A DNA stretch of 64,000 bases from DASQDN01 sp963844855 (lineage in GTDB: Bacteria > Acidobacteriota > Terriglobia > Bryobacterales > Bryobacteraceae): assembly GCA_963844855.1 (NCBI GenBank), contig CAWJQP010000049.1, positions 62,001 through 126,000 on the forward strand, read 5' to 3'. Within the stretch, counting starts at the first letter, position 1, and the number at the start of each line of letters is the position of its first letter. Positions 9,333-16,462 of this stretch are shown here, one piece after another. A program made the position numbers and the translations under genes. Under the pieces are notes generated by a model, which ran no database searches, was not told the origin of the DNA, and was given only the letters and a program-made list of their open reading frames with translations.

Positions 9333-10366
9333 TTTGCGCCCAGCTTGGCCGAGGTCCAGTTCGGCTCCCACCCTTGCGTCAGATCCAGAATGGCATTGTT
9401 TTTTGCATCCGGATGAACCTTTCTTAGCGCCACACTCTCGCCCCGAACCGCGGGAGCATCGGCCAGACGCATCAACGCCATCATCGACGTATCGAGGCCT
9501 CCGTCTGTATCTGCCCGAGTAAATACGACGTACCTGGAGTCGGGTGAAATCTCGGTCCCATAGATATGCTTGCCATCCTCGCCGACAAGCAGCCTCCTGT
9601 TGCTGCCGTCCGCGTCGGTAAGCCACGCTTGAGTCCATCCGTATCCCAACTTCTGGCCGACAGCCGAAGCCAGTTGTCCAATCGATTCCTGGTTGGCAGG
9701 ACGGTAGGAGTTGACGACTCGGCGTGAATCCGGAAACCAGGCCGCGGTACAGTTCTGAAACTTGGCGATGGGGTTGACTTCGCCAGTCTCCGCGTTCATG
9801 CGCACGATCGTCCAGTTCTCGCCAAATGCATTGGCCGTTCCGACGAACCATTTTCCATCGGGCGACCAGAACAGCTGCTGGAATATTCCCTTCCGGTCGA
9901 GTTTGCGCACTACTTGTTTTGTCGCCAAATCCCGGATTTCAATTCCTGTCTTGGTGAGACAGGCGACCTGCTTGCCATCGGGACTCCAGATCGCCCACGG
10001 AAAATCGCCAACGTCTCCGTACGCTTGAGGATTGGCGCCGTTAGAGTTGGCGATCACAAAAGTTCCCAGCGTTCCCCATGAATCATGCCTAATCTTGACC
10101 CCTGGAGCGATACGGCGATACAGGAGCTTTGTACCGTCCGGCGAAACTCGTGCTCCCATTTCGTTGAAATTCGGCGTCTTGGAGATATTGCGTTTGTGCG
10201 AACCGTCGGGACGCATTACGAAAATATCCCAGTCGCCGCCCGCGGTCTTTCCGCTGTAGACAATCCAGCCTTTCGTGGCCACTTCCTTTGCCAGCTTCGC
10301 AGTTCGCGAATCGGCAGCGAGCAAGCCGGCCACAAAAAACGGCACAAAACAACGCAGCAGCGTCAC
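9329..10366 (-). CDS. TolB-like WD40/PD40 beta-propeller protein
   Basis: 345 residues, secreted. The chosen start is GTG 10366, which places AAGGAGGG (10380-10373) 6 nt upstream and begins a signal peptide directly (VTLLRCFVPFFVAGLLAADS); the longer ATG start at 10420 adds 18 non-signal residues. The mature protein has repeated PD40 blades: VSPDGTKLLY, WSPDGKQVAC, WSPDGKWFVG, FPDSRRVV and ISPDSRYVVF. Such propellers are usually periplasmic binding or scaffold domains. It is the first gene of the operon with the lipoprotein, MBOAT and AlgJ/AlgX-like genes. Confidence 0.82.
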   Translation of the reverse strand: MTLLRCFVPFFVAGLLAADSRTAKLAKEVATKGWIVYSGKTAGGDWDIFVMRPDGSHKRNISKTPNFNEMGARVSPDGTKLLYRRIAPGVKIRHDSWGTLGTFVIANSNGANPQAYGDVGDFPWAIWSPDGKQVACLTKTGIEIRDLATKQVVRKLDRKGIFQQLFWSPDGKWFVGTANAFGENWTIVRMNAETGEVNPIAKFQNCTAAWFPDSRRVVNSYRPANQESIGQLASAVGQKLGYGWTQAWLTDADGSNRRLLVGEDGKHIYGTEISPDSRYVVFTRADTDGGLDTSMMALMRLADAPAVRGESVALRKVHPDAKNNAILDLTQGWEPNWTSAKLGAK

Positions 10367-10372
10367 TGACGG

Positions 10373-10380
10373 CCCTCCTT
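10373..10380 (-). promoter_or_regulatory. Ribosome binding site deciding the start of the TolB-like gene
   Basis: AAGGAGGG on the minus strand, 6 nt ahead of GTG 10366. It supports that start over ATG 10420. Upstream, 10381-10689 holds no gene or repeat that I can see. Confidence 0.65.
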
Positions 10381-10689
10381 CGGAAGGTCCATCATCTCTC
10401 ACCCCGAAATAGTCTTTCAAGTCGCCCCGTCAATGCGAGCATATTCTCATCCAAGAATGAGCCTGGAGCGGGAGCGAAGCGATCCGCCTGTCCCTACAAA
10501 AAATTGAGACCCTCGTTCTCGTGATCCAAAACTGTCGCACTACATACCCGTTCGGCATGGATCGCGAACCGTTCGGAACTGATCACCGATTTGGCTGAAC
10601 CTGTAGTACGGATAACCGCTGGAATTTACGAGATGCACAAACGACTATGGCACCCCAAATCCGTTGTTTCCACTGCGATCCGTGGGCCC

Positions 10690-10854
10690 TTATTTCTTGT
10701 TTACTTTCTTCGCCTTTGCTGTTGCGTTCTCGGCTTTTTCCGCGGGGTGATTCTTCTTGTGGCGCGCCACAGCTTTCGCAATCTCTTCAGCGGAAAGCTT
10801 GCTGTGCGCCTCAGAATGCAATACCTCGGTTGGTACACCCGGATTTTTTGTCAT
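10690..10854 (-). CDS. Small basic hypothetical protein (54 aa)
   Basis: A complete short ORF, ATG 10854 to TAA 10690, with purine-rich AAGGA just before the start and AAGGAG a little further up. The protein begins MTKNPGVPTEVLHSEAHSKL, has a short predicted helix (SAEEIAKAVARHKK) and ends in a Lys/Ala-rich tail (AKAKKVNKK). The composition suggests a nucleic-acid-binding or ribosome-associated peptide, but I recognise no family. It stands alone between the TolB-like operon and the mobile-element nest. A perfect 31-bp tandem duplication begins 18 nt beyond its start codon. Confidence 0.5.
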   Translation of the reverse strand: MTKNPGVPTEVLHSEAHSKLSAEEIAKAVARHKKNHPAEKAENATAKAKKVNKK

Positions 10855-10871
10855 TTCCTTATTAGCTCCTT

Positions 10872-10933
10872 TACTTTCTTGAGCTAGACATATTGCAGCG
10901 GCTACTTTCTTGAGCTAGACATATTGCAGCGGC
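10872..10933. repeat. Perfect 31-bp tandem duplication
   Basis: Positions 10872-10902 and 10903-10933 are identical 31-bp units beginning TACTTTCTTGAGCTAGACAT and ending GCAGCGGC. They lie just upstream of the 54-residue gene on the minus strand, where they may duplicate promoter or leader sequence. The remaining 10934-11080 shows no gene. Confidence 0.9.
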
Positions 10934-11080
10934 GCTGACGTTCTGAAACAGCATGGTAGGCCAGGCTCGGAAAAAACGTCCGCTCACTGCAACATCCAAC
11001 TGGATTATACGCCGACTCACCCAGCGAGAGTGCCGACATTTCATGCCCGAAAACTACCACGGCCCGCGACCAGCGCCGAT

Positions 11081-11097
11081 TGTGGTTCTCGCAAACT
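11081..11097 (+). repeat. Left terminal inverted repeat of the insertion sequence
   Basis: TGTGGTTCTCGCAAACT, identical in inverted orientation to 19417-19433. The transposase start codon (ATG 11101) follows 3 nt later. Confidence 0.85.
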
Positions 11098-11100
11098 CCG

Positions 11101-11622
11101 ATGAGATTGATAGATTGGAAGTTGCGGCTCATCGGTCGTTTTCGCTTCGCACCCGTTCTAAGCGCTGTCATCGCCTTCGCAATCGCCTCATTTCGGAGTC
11201 GCGCCGCTCTTCAGTTTGAGATTCTCGCGCTCCATCACCAGATCGGCGTCCTGCAGCGGTCGGTGAAGCGCCCGAAGCTTACCCCGGCTGATCGCGTCTT
11301 GTGGGCGTGGCTTTGCTGCGTCTGGAAGGGTTGGCAGTCCGGTGTGTTCATCATGAAAGCCGCCACGGTCGTTGGCTGGCATCGCAAGGGCTTTGGTCTG
11401 TTCTGGACTTGGAAGATTCGCCGCGCCAAGCTTGGCCGCCAAGCGGTGCCGAAAGAGGTTCGCGAGTTGATCCGCACGCTGAGCCGCGAAAATCCTCTTT
11501 GGGGAGCTCCCCACATTCATGGCGAACTGCTGAAGCTCGGAATCCATGTCGGTGAGACCAGTGTCAGCAAATACATAGTCAGACGCCGAAAGCCGCCCTC
11601 GCAGACTCGGTGGATTTCTTCA
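11101..11622 (+). pseudogene. Transposase, 5' exon (N-terminal half)
   Basis: Begins ATG 11101 (MRLIDWKLRLIGRFRFAPVL). It encodes the HTH and linker half of a DDE transposase (LQFEILALHHQIGVLQRS, VVGWHRKGFGLFWTWKIR, NPLWGAPHIHGELLKLG, TSVSKYIVRRRKPPSQT). After PPSQT about a dozen codons normally present in this family are missing, and the frame changes. The expected SVDFF, which holds the first catalytic Asp, reads in another frame up to 11622. The intron starts at the next base. So besides the intron there is an internal deletion, and the transposase is inactive even after splicing. The other exon is at 18719-19230. Confidence 0.8.
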
Positions 11623-11843
11623 GTGCGCCCCAAAGGCGTAGATCACCAGTGGGGGAAGGACCCACTCAAGTAGTTGTTGGTAGGACTTGATAGCTTGCGA
11701 GCGCCCGAGCCGGGAAACTGACGAGGGCGGAGCCTCGCGATAAAGCCCACGTATGGTGGGTGAGCAACCTTGCAGGCCGTAACGCGTGTGAAGCTTGAGC
11801 AGGCCTCGAAAGTAACGATGTGGATGCCGACCCGCCTGAAGAA
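11616..11843 (+). other. Candidate IBS1-EBS1 pairing of the group II intron
   Basis: The last 7 exon bases, TTCTTCA (11616-11622), are perfectly complementary to TGAAGAA at 11837-11843 inside intron domain I. This is the kind of exon-intron pairing that defines a group II insertion site and it supports the 5' boundary at 11623. A 7-bp match can arise by chance, so this is supportive only. Confidence 0.5.
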
Positions 11844-12108
11844 CGGGGAAGGCCGCGCGGGGCAGGGAAGAAACCAACAAGCACCTGTCCGGTCCACCGG
11901 GGTAGTGAGCACAGCATGCAGGGAAGGTGATTTAGGTCAGTGGGGGAGGCCCGGGGCTGGTGGAAGTCGCTACTCCGAACGTGGTCAGAAAGGGCCACGG
12001 CCAGTCTGGGCGTCGGAGAGGGCTATATGACCGATGAGGCCGGGTAATGCCGGCGGAGGAAAGGGCCCTCACTTCTGGTGTGCTTGTGAAGGAGGAAAGG
12101 TGCGGTGA
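11623..12108 (+). ncRNA. Group II intron 5' ribozyme domains (I to start of IV)
   Basis: GC-rich structured sequence between the intron start and the reverse transcriptase start, including the candidate EBS1 at 11837-11843. No protein-coding sense is expected. GGAGG at about 12091-12095 serves the RT start. Confidence 0.75.
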
Positions 12109-12114
12109 TTGACG

Positions 12115-12440
12115 ATGAGTCTGACAACACCGAGCAACATTCGGGAACTTCAGATCAAGCTGTATCGCAAGGCGAAGAACGAACCGGAATACCGCTTCTA
12201 CATTCTGTACGACAAGATGTATCGCGAGGACATTTTGTCCCATGCCTATAAACTGGCGCGAGCCAACAAGGGCGCGCCGGGAGTAGATGGGCAGAGCTTC
12301 GAAGACATCGAATCGACAGGACTGGAGAGGTGGTTGACTGAGATCCGAGAGGAGTTACACAACAAGACGTATCGACCACAGCCGGTGCGGCGGGTGAAGA
12401 TACCCAAGCCCGGTGGCGGTGAGCGGCCACTCGGTATTCC
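12115..12440 (+). pseudogene. Group II intron reverse transcriptase/maturase, segment 1
   Basis: N-terminal RT0/RT1 region: ATG 12115 (or TTG 12109, nearer the GGAGG), then NKGAPGVDGQSFEDIE and PVRRVKIPKPGGGERPLGIP. Coding sense stops at CC 12439-12440, where element 1 begins. The codon is completed by T 15370, giving GIP-CIRDRVVQTA, so the split is exactly in frame. The summed RT length over the three segments is about 430 residues, normal for LtrA-type proteins. Confidence 0.88.
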
Positions 12441-12450
12441 GACGGTGACT

Positions 12451-14535
12451 TCATAATGCACTTTCCGCCAAATGCTTTGGGGGTGCCGTGTGAATCCTGC
12501 ATGAGTTGCGTACCCAGTCTCGAAGCTTCTGTTCGTCTGTTTCGTTGAGTGTAATCCAATACGGCATTCCGGCGTTAAGACGGCGCGCCTGGATAACACC
12601 ACGATCGATCCAGTAGTAGACCACGTGAGTACTCACCCCGAAACGCTCGGCCACTTGCTGGACAGTAGACTCCCCCGCGCCTGCTAGCGTGGCCTTAGGA
12701 ATCTGGTAGCGATAACGAATCCACTGGATCATGGAACCGGTGAAAGGTTTGCCCAAGGCGCTGACACAACCTTCTCGATTGAGGCAGTCGGCGATTTCTT
12801 CATTGGGCAAGCTCGTGCCGAGATCTCGGACGCGATCGATAACCGCGGCAGAATACCGCACGCGGTCAGCTCTGTTAGGCGGGAGCTGCACGCAAAGGTC
12901 ACTGCAAGCGCCACCCTGCCACCGAATGTGAACCACAAGTTGTTTCAGCTTGGGCGGTTTCTCGATCGTAATATCCTTGATGAGCAGCCGCAACATCCGT
13001 TTGCGGTCTTTGGCCTGGGTGGTGGGCGCATGCCACAAGCGCGGCAAGTCGGTGGCGAGAGCGAGGACTTTGGCCCTTTGTTCGTCAGTGATTACCCGGG
13101 CTTTTTGACGCTGAAATTCCGCAGCTTGTTTTTTGAGGTCCTCTAATTGCAGCAGCGCATCGTTCCAGCGCCGCTCCAGTGTGCCCGCCACCAGACGTTG
13201 GGAAGGATCGACCTCTTGATAACGCCGCTCGGCGAGCGCGGCTTCATACTCGGCATGTTCGAGCCGCATCTGCCATTGGCGCGAGATGGTTCGATCGCGC
13301 GACTCCAATTCCTGCAGCGCTGCCAAAGCGAGTTGGATCTCGGCTGGCTGCAATGCCTTCAGCACTTCTTCCGCGATGGCGGCATCGAGCAGATCACAAC
13401 GGAAGCTCATGCAGTCTTTTTTGGCCAGACCATCGCGACGTAGCCGGTTGCAGAGATAGCAGGGATAAATGCCGCCATTGCCGGTATAGCGCACCGTAAG
13501 AGCGTGGCCACAAGTGCCGCACAACAGCAGCCCTTGTAATAAAGCTAAGCCCTCGCGCGCGGGGCCGGCCAGTAGCGTGTCCTCACCGTTGGTGCGATTT
13601 TTCTCTAAACGCTCCTGGTTTTTAAAGAATTCTTCCAAAGTGATGTAGCCTTCGTGGTGCTCTTGCAGACTGACGCGCCAGTCCGCCATGGCTACCGCGC
13701 GGATTCGTTTATGAACCGCGCCCTCTGCGCTGATCTCCCGACGATATCGATAACGACCAAAGACATATGTTCCTGCATACGATGGGTTCTTGAGCATGCT
13801 CAGCACACGGCTATGCGTCAGGCGACCCCATATAATCTTGCCATCCCAAGCCCCACCATAGGACCGCTTGGGAAAGCGTAATGCGCTTTCCGCGAATCGT
13901 TGCATCACTGCGAAGGCGGTGCCGGTTTCGCGAAAAAGACGAAACACCAGGCCCACCGCGCCCCGCACTTCTTCGTCCGGGTCAAAGATGATCCGGCTTT
14001 CCTGGTCATAGCAAAAACCGACCGGCAACGGGAAACGCAATTCACCTTTCTTGGCTTTGTTGAGTTTGCCTCCCTGGAGGCGCGCGTGCAAGAAATGGAG
14101 CTCGGCCTGGGCCATTGTGCCCTTCAACCCGAGCAACAATCCGTCGTTGAAGTCCGCTGGATCGTAGCAACCATCTTCGTCGATCACCAGGGTTGTAGTG
14201 AGCGCACACAACTCTAGCAGCCGATGCCAATCCAGGTTCGAGCGTGCCAACCGCGAGACTTCCAATGCAACCACCGCACCTACTTGACCCATCGAAACAT
14301 CCGCCACCAAAGTCTTGAAGTCCTCCCGCCCCGCCATTTCGGTGCCCGTCTTGCCCAGATCCCGGTCGAGTATGCGGATCAGGGATTCGCTCCAACCCAG
14401 TTCCAGCGCTTTCTCTCGCAGTGCATACTGGCGCTCCGTACTCTCCTGATGATGGCGTACCTGACCAGGCGTCGACTGGCGTAGGTAAATGTAGGCAGGC
14501 CGGCTCCGGTGATGATCTCGAATCTTGGGGTTCAT
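12451..14535 (-). CDS. Large serine recombinase (resolvase/recombinase/zinc-ribbon)
   Basis: 694 residues from ATG 14535, with CGGAGG 7 nt upstream; an upstream in-frame extension to 14625 lacks support. Domain order: resolvase catalytic domain with nucleophile Ser in YIYLRQSTPGQ (near residue 18), then ALEVSRLARS and a Glu/His-rich helix. The recombinase domain follows (SYAGTYVFGRYRYRRE), then a zinc ribbon (LLCGTCGHALTV ... CYLC, about residues 335-365). A coiled-coil region and two C-terminal DNA-binding segments complete it (LPNEEIADCLNREGCVSALG and VQQVAERFGVSTHVVYYWID). It should catalyse integration and excision of element 1. Its TGA lies 11 nt from the left core, inside the attachment arm. 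Confidence 0.92.
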   Translation of the reverse strand: MNPKIRDHHRSRPAYIYLRQSTPGQVRHHQESTERQYALREKALELGWSESLIRILDRDLGKTGTEMAGREDFKTLVADVSMGQVGAVVALEVSRLARSNLDWHRLLELCALTTTLVIDEDGCYDPADFNDGLLLGLKGTMAQAELHFLHARLQGGKLNKAKKGELRFPLPVGFCYDQESRIIFDPDEEVRGAVGLVFRLFRETGTAFAVMQRFAESALRFPKRSYGGAWDGKIIWGRLTHSRVLSMLKNPSYAGTYVFGRYRYRREISAEGAVHKRIRAVAMADWRVSLQEHHEGYITLEEFFKNQERLEKNRTNGEDTLLAGPAREGLALLQGLLLCGTCGHALTVRYTGNGGIYPCYLCNRLRRDGLAKKDCMSFRCDLLDAAIAEEVLKALQPAEIQLALAALQELESRDRTISRQWQMRLEHAEYEAALAERRYQEVDPSQRLVAGTLERRWNDALLQLEDLKKQAAEFQRQKARVITDEQRAKVLALATDLPRLWHAPTTQAKDRKRMLRLLIKDITIEKPPKLKQLVVHIRWQGGACSDLCVQLPPNRADRVRYSAAVIDRVRDLGTSLPNEEIADCLNREGCVSALGKPFTGSMIQWIRYRYQIPKATLAGAGESTVQQVAERFGVSTHVVYYWIDRGVIQARRLNAGMPYWITLNETDEQKLRDWVRNSCRIHTAPPKHLAESAL

Positions 14536-14671
14536 CGATTGCCTCCGCAGTTGCCGAAAAGTTGGGGTTGCCTTGCAACCAGCCTTCGAGCATATTGGCG
14601 AGAAGCACGCCACCCAATTCCACATCGATGAGTGCCGTTAGCGAGGAATGCGTTTCGCTCACGGCCATCCC

Positions 14672-15004
14672 TCAGAGCGCCTCTCGGCGACGCAGCAATT
14701 CGCGGTTGATCTCGCAGATCGCCTCTAAGATCTCGCGGGCTCGGTGGTAGTTGGCGAGAAACTCTGCCGTCTGGGCGTAAGACTCCTGCGGCACGTAATC
14801 CATTTGTGGCCGCAAGCCCGGGTAGCTCACCGAAAGATAATACTTGGGGCCATGACCGGGACCGTTCGCGCATTTGCATCCCGGCTTGCCGCACCGCTTG
14901 TAACGCTCGATGAGGGAGCCTCGCAGGATCGCTTGGAGCGGGGGCAGTTGACGCAGGAGAGCGTTGCGGCGCTTTCGCAATGCGGCAGTGGATTGGGTTC
15001 TCAT
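14672..15004 (-). CDS. DUF6788 family protein
   Basis: 110 residues, complete. An arginine-rich start (LRKRRNALLRQLPPLQAILRG) is followed by a probable zinc-binding or structural motif CGKPGCKCANGPGHGPKYYL (residues about 43-62) and a helical C-terminus (ANYHRAREILEAICEINREL). DUF6788 proteins are typically found beside mobile-element recombinases. The function is unknown, but the basic composition and Cys motif suggest nucleic-acid binding or a recombination accessory role. The gap to the recombinase start is about 136 nt. The start codon directly abuts AAGG, and the inverted repeat at 15011-15034 lies just upstream. Confidence 0.8.
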   Translation of the reverse strand: MRTQSTAALRKRRNALLRQLPPLQAILRGSLIERYKRCGKPGCKCANGPGHGPKYYLSVSYPGLRPQMDYVPQESYAQTAEFLANYHRAREILEAICEINRELLRRREAL

Positions 15005-15010
15005 CCTTAT

Positions 15011-15034
15011 CAGACCACGTGTATAACTGGTCTG
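15011..15034. promoter_or_regulatory. Inverted repeat upstream of the DUF6788 gene
   Basis: CAGACCA (15011-15017) and TGGTCTG (15028-15034) form a 7-bp perfect inverted repeat with a 10-nt spacer. It sits between DUF5372 and DUF6788, 7 nt before the DUF6788 start, and encloses TTATAC (minus strand), a possible -10. This position suits an operator or a short hairpin attenuator. Confidence 0.45.
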
Positions 15035-15059
15035 AGTGTAATCTAGGCAAATACATATT

Positions 15060-15359
15060 TCAACCTTCTTGTTCGGGCCTGCTCAGTTGCTCCACTAAGG
15101 TGACCAACTCGAAAAGCGCGTCAGCGTCAAGCCGCGGCGGCGGCAAACGAAGCGGATCGTACGGAGACGGATCTGCCCAGTCGGTCCATTCGCGCGCAAC
15201 ACTGAAACTGCCGCGCTCCAACTCGCGGAGGATTAGAGTGTCGACTCCGGCTATGCGTCGTTTCTTGAGTACTTCAAAGCGTCGGCCGCGTTGCGGATGA
15301 AAAGGATGCCGGATTTCGGCCCATCCCAAAGGCGAACTGGGCTGGAGTGCAGTTCGCAA
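15060..15359 (-). CDS. DUF5372 family protein
   Basis: 99 residues. The core IRHPFHPQRGRRFEVLKKRR (residues about 16-35), followed by the REWTDWADPSPYD segment, matches DUF5372, a small family of unknown function seen with phage and transposon recombinases. The only in-frame start is TTG 15359, which lies in the right attachment arm of element 1, 8 nt from the core. The first gene of the element is therefore driven from the element end, or from host sequence after integration. A shorter start is possible, since the first 15 residues do not look conserved. Confidence 0.75.
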   Translation of the reverse strand: MRTALQPSSPLGWAEIRHPFHPQRGRRFEVLKKRRIAGVDTLILRELERGSFSVAREWTDWADPSPYDPLRLPPPRLDADALFELVTLVEQLSRPEQEG

Positions 15360-15369
15360 TGACCGTCCC

Positions 15370-15720
15370 TTGTATAAGGGATCGAGTCGTGCAGACCGCC
15401 GCTAAGCTGGTAATCGAGCCGATCTTTGAGGCGGAGTTGGAACCTAATACCTACGGCTACCGACCGAAACGGAGTGCGAACGACGCTATCCGAAGAGTGG
15501 AAGGCTATACAGATGTAGTTGACGCTGATCTGTCCAAATACTTCGACACCATTCCACACTGTGAACTGATACAGTGTGTCGCCCGGCGAATCGTTGATGG
15601 GAACGTGCTGCGTCTGATCAAGATGTGGCTTACGGTTCCGGTCGAGGAGCAGGACGAGAACGGGAAACGTCGGTTGACAGGCGGGCAAGACCACCACTGC
15701 GGGACACCGCAAGGTGGAGT
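15370..15720 (+). pseudogene. Group II intron reverse transcriptase/maturase, segment 2
   Basis: Palm/finger region RT2-RT4. It reads CIRDRVVQTAAKLVIEPIFE, YGYRPKRSANDAIRRVEGY, VVDADLSKYFDTIPHCELIQ (first catalytic Asp region) and HHCGTPQGG. It is interrupted by element 2 immediately after GGAGT (15716-15720). The reading frame continues exactly at 17976. Confidence 0.88.
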
Positions 15721-15724
15721 GATT

Positions 15725-15747
15725 ACTCCCTGAACGCAAAAGGTAAC
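15725..15747 (+). repeat. Left inverted end of element 2
   Basis: 23-bp arm beginning ACTCCCT and ending GAACGCAAAAGGTAAC. It is repeated in inverse orientation at 17953-17975 with a single mismatch. Confidence 0.85.
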
Positions 15748-15788
15748 TTCTCATTCGAGCGGCTGTTGAGGTATCGATGAGTTTCTGC

Positions 15789-15824
15789 TTGACTCGTGTC
15801 ATATACGGTTGTACTGTTATGACA
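15789..15824 (+). promoter_or_regulatory. Promoter and operator-like inverted repeat before the element 2 HTH gene
   Basis: TTGACT (15789-15794) resembles a -35. TGTCATA (15797-15803) and TATGACA (15818-15824) form a 7-bp perfect inverted repeat that ends two bases before ATG 15826. Promoter use here would give a very short leader or a leaderless mRNA, with the repeat as a likely autoregulatory operator for the HTH protein. Confidence 0.5.
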
Positions 15825-15825
15825 T

Positions 15826-16155
15826 ATGGGCCGCGCCAGCGAGGCGCAGAAAGCCGAGCGGCTGAACCGTGCTCGCGTCCTACTGCGGCAGATCGATCAA
15901 CTGCCCGAGGCCGTCGAGCGGTTAGCGCGAGACTGTTCCATTTCTCCTCGACAAGCCTATCGATACCTGCAGCAAGCAGAAAGGCTGAAAGAGCCGGTCC
16001 CAGTAAGCGAGTCCAAGCTGGCCTTCACAGTCAAGCTGCCACACAACTTGATTCAGAGCGTGCGGTTGTACGCATCTGTCAAGAAAATCTCAATCAGCGA
16101 AGTCGTGAGCCGAGCGCTATTGGCGTTCCTGCCACGAGGGGGAGGTCGTGGCTGA
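15826..16155 (+). CDS. Small DNA-binding protein (HTH plus ribbon-helix-helix-like)
   Basis: 109 residues. The N-terminal helical part contains a helix-turn-helix-like stretch (VERLARDCSISPRQAYRYLQ, residues about 27-46). The C-terminal part looks like a ribbon-helix-helix (KLAFTVKLPHNLIQSVRLYA, then KKISISEVVSRALLAFL). It lies directly behind an inverted repeat and overlaps the next small ORF by 8 nt. Its position upstream of the recombinase suggests a repressor or directionality factor for element 2. I assign no named family. Confidence 0.65.
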   Translation: MGRASEAQKAERLNRARVLLRQIDQLPEAVERLARDCSISPRQAYRYLQQAERLKEPVPVSESKLAFTVKLPHNLIQSVRLYASVKKISISEVVSRALLAFLPRGGGRG

Positions 16156-16462
16156 GCCGAGGCCAATCGCGGCACGGGTGCTTCGGCTGGAATATCGATT
16201 TGATCGCCTATCGGCTGACAAACTGGCTCAGGCTTATCAACTGCTGGTACCCGACCGGCGACGGGCGATTGCAGGAACATCCGCTGAATCATTCCATCCT
16301 CATTCGGAGATAAATGATGAACAAACCCGCGGCGATTTATGCTCGAGTGTCTTCCGATCGGCAGAAAGAGAACCACACGATTGCGAGCCAGACGGCGGCT
16401 CTGATCGAGTACGCCGAAGCGAACGGCTATACCGTGCCGGCGGAGTGGGTCTTCCAAGATGA
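16148..16462 (+). CDS. Small ORF of unknown function between regulator and recombinase
   Basis: 104 codons from GTG 16148, overlapping the upstream gene by 8 nt and running 149 nt into the recombinase in another frame. The first 50 or so residues (VAEPRPIAARVLRLEYRFDR, then LSADKLAQAYQLLVP) look protein-like. The overlapping tail is rich in Arg, Ser and Glu and may be noise. Coupled starts favour a real gene, but the overlap with the recombinase is unusually long. I recognise no family. Confidence 0.4.
   Translation: MAEPRPIAARVLRLEYRFDRLSADKLAQAYQLLVPDRRRAIAGTSAESFHPHSEINDEQTRGDLCSSVFRSAEREPHDCEPDGGSDRVRRSERLYRAGGVGLPR

Larger units (their letters stand above)
12439..15369. mobile_element. 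Serine-recombinase element 1 inside the RT gene
   Basis: About 2.93 kb, bounded by a shared CC (12439-12440 and 15368-15369). The next bases inward are GACGGT on the left (12441-12446) and ACCGTC on the right (15362-15367). These are inverted copies, so circularising the element would create ACCGTC-CC-GACGGT. The next 14 bp of each arm are partly symmetric as well (about 14 of 20 positions in all). Excision restores an uninterrupted RT codon. All three of its genes are on the minus strand: DUF5372, DUF6788 and a large serine recombinase, in transcription order. Confidence 0.82.

Noticed and set aside
9333..9851. Upstream half of the long ORF 8883-9851
   Set aside because: It lies antiphase within the TolB-like gene. 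The lipoprotein with its lipobox begins at GTG 9332.
14042..14668. 208-codon minus-strand ORF between DUF6788 and the recombinase
   Set aside because: Only the first 45 or so codons lie outside the recombinase gene. The rest overlaps it in another frame with biased composition. A short real peptide starting at 14668 cannot be excluded.
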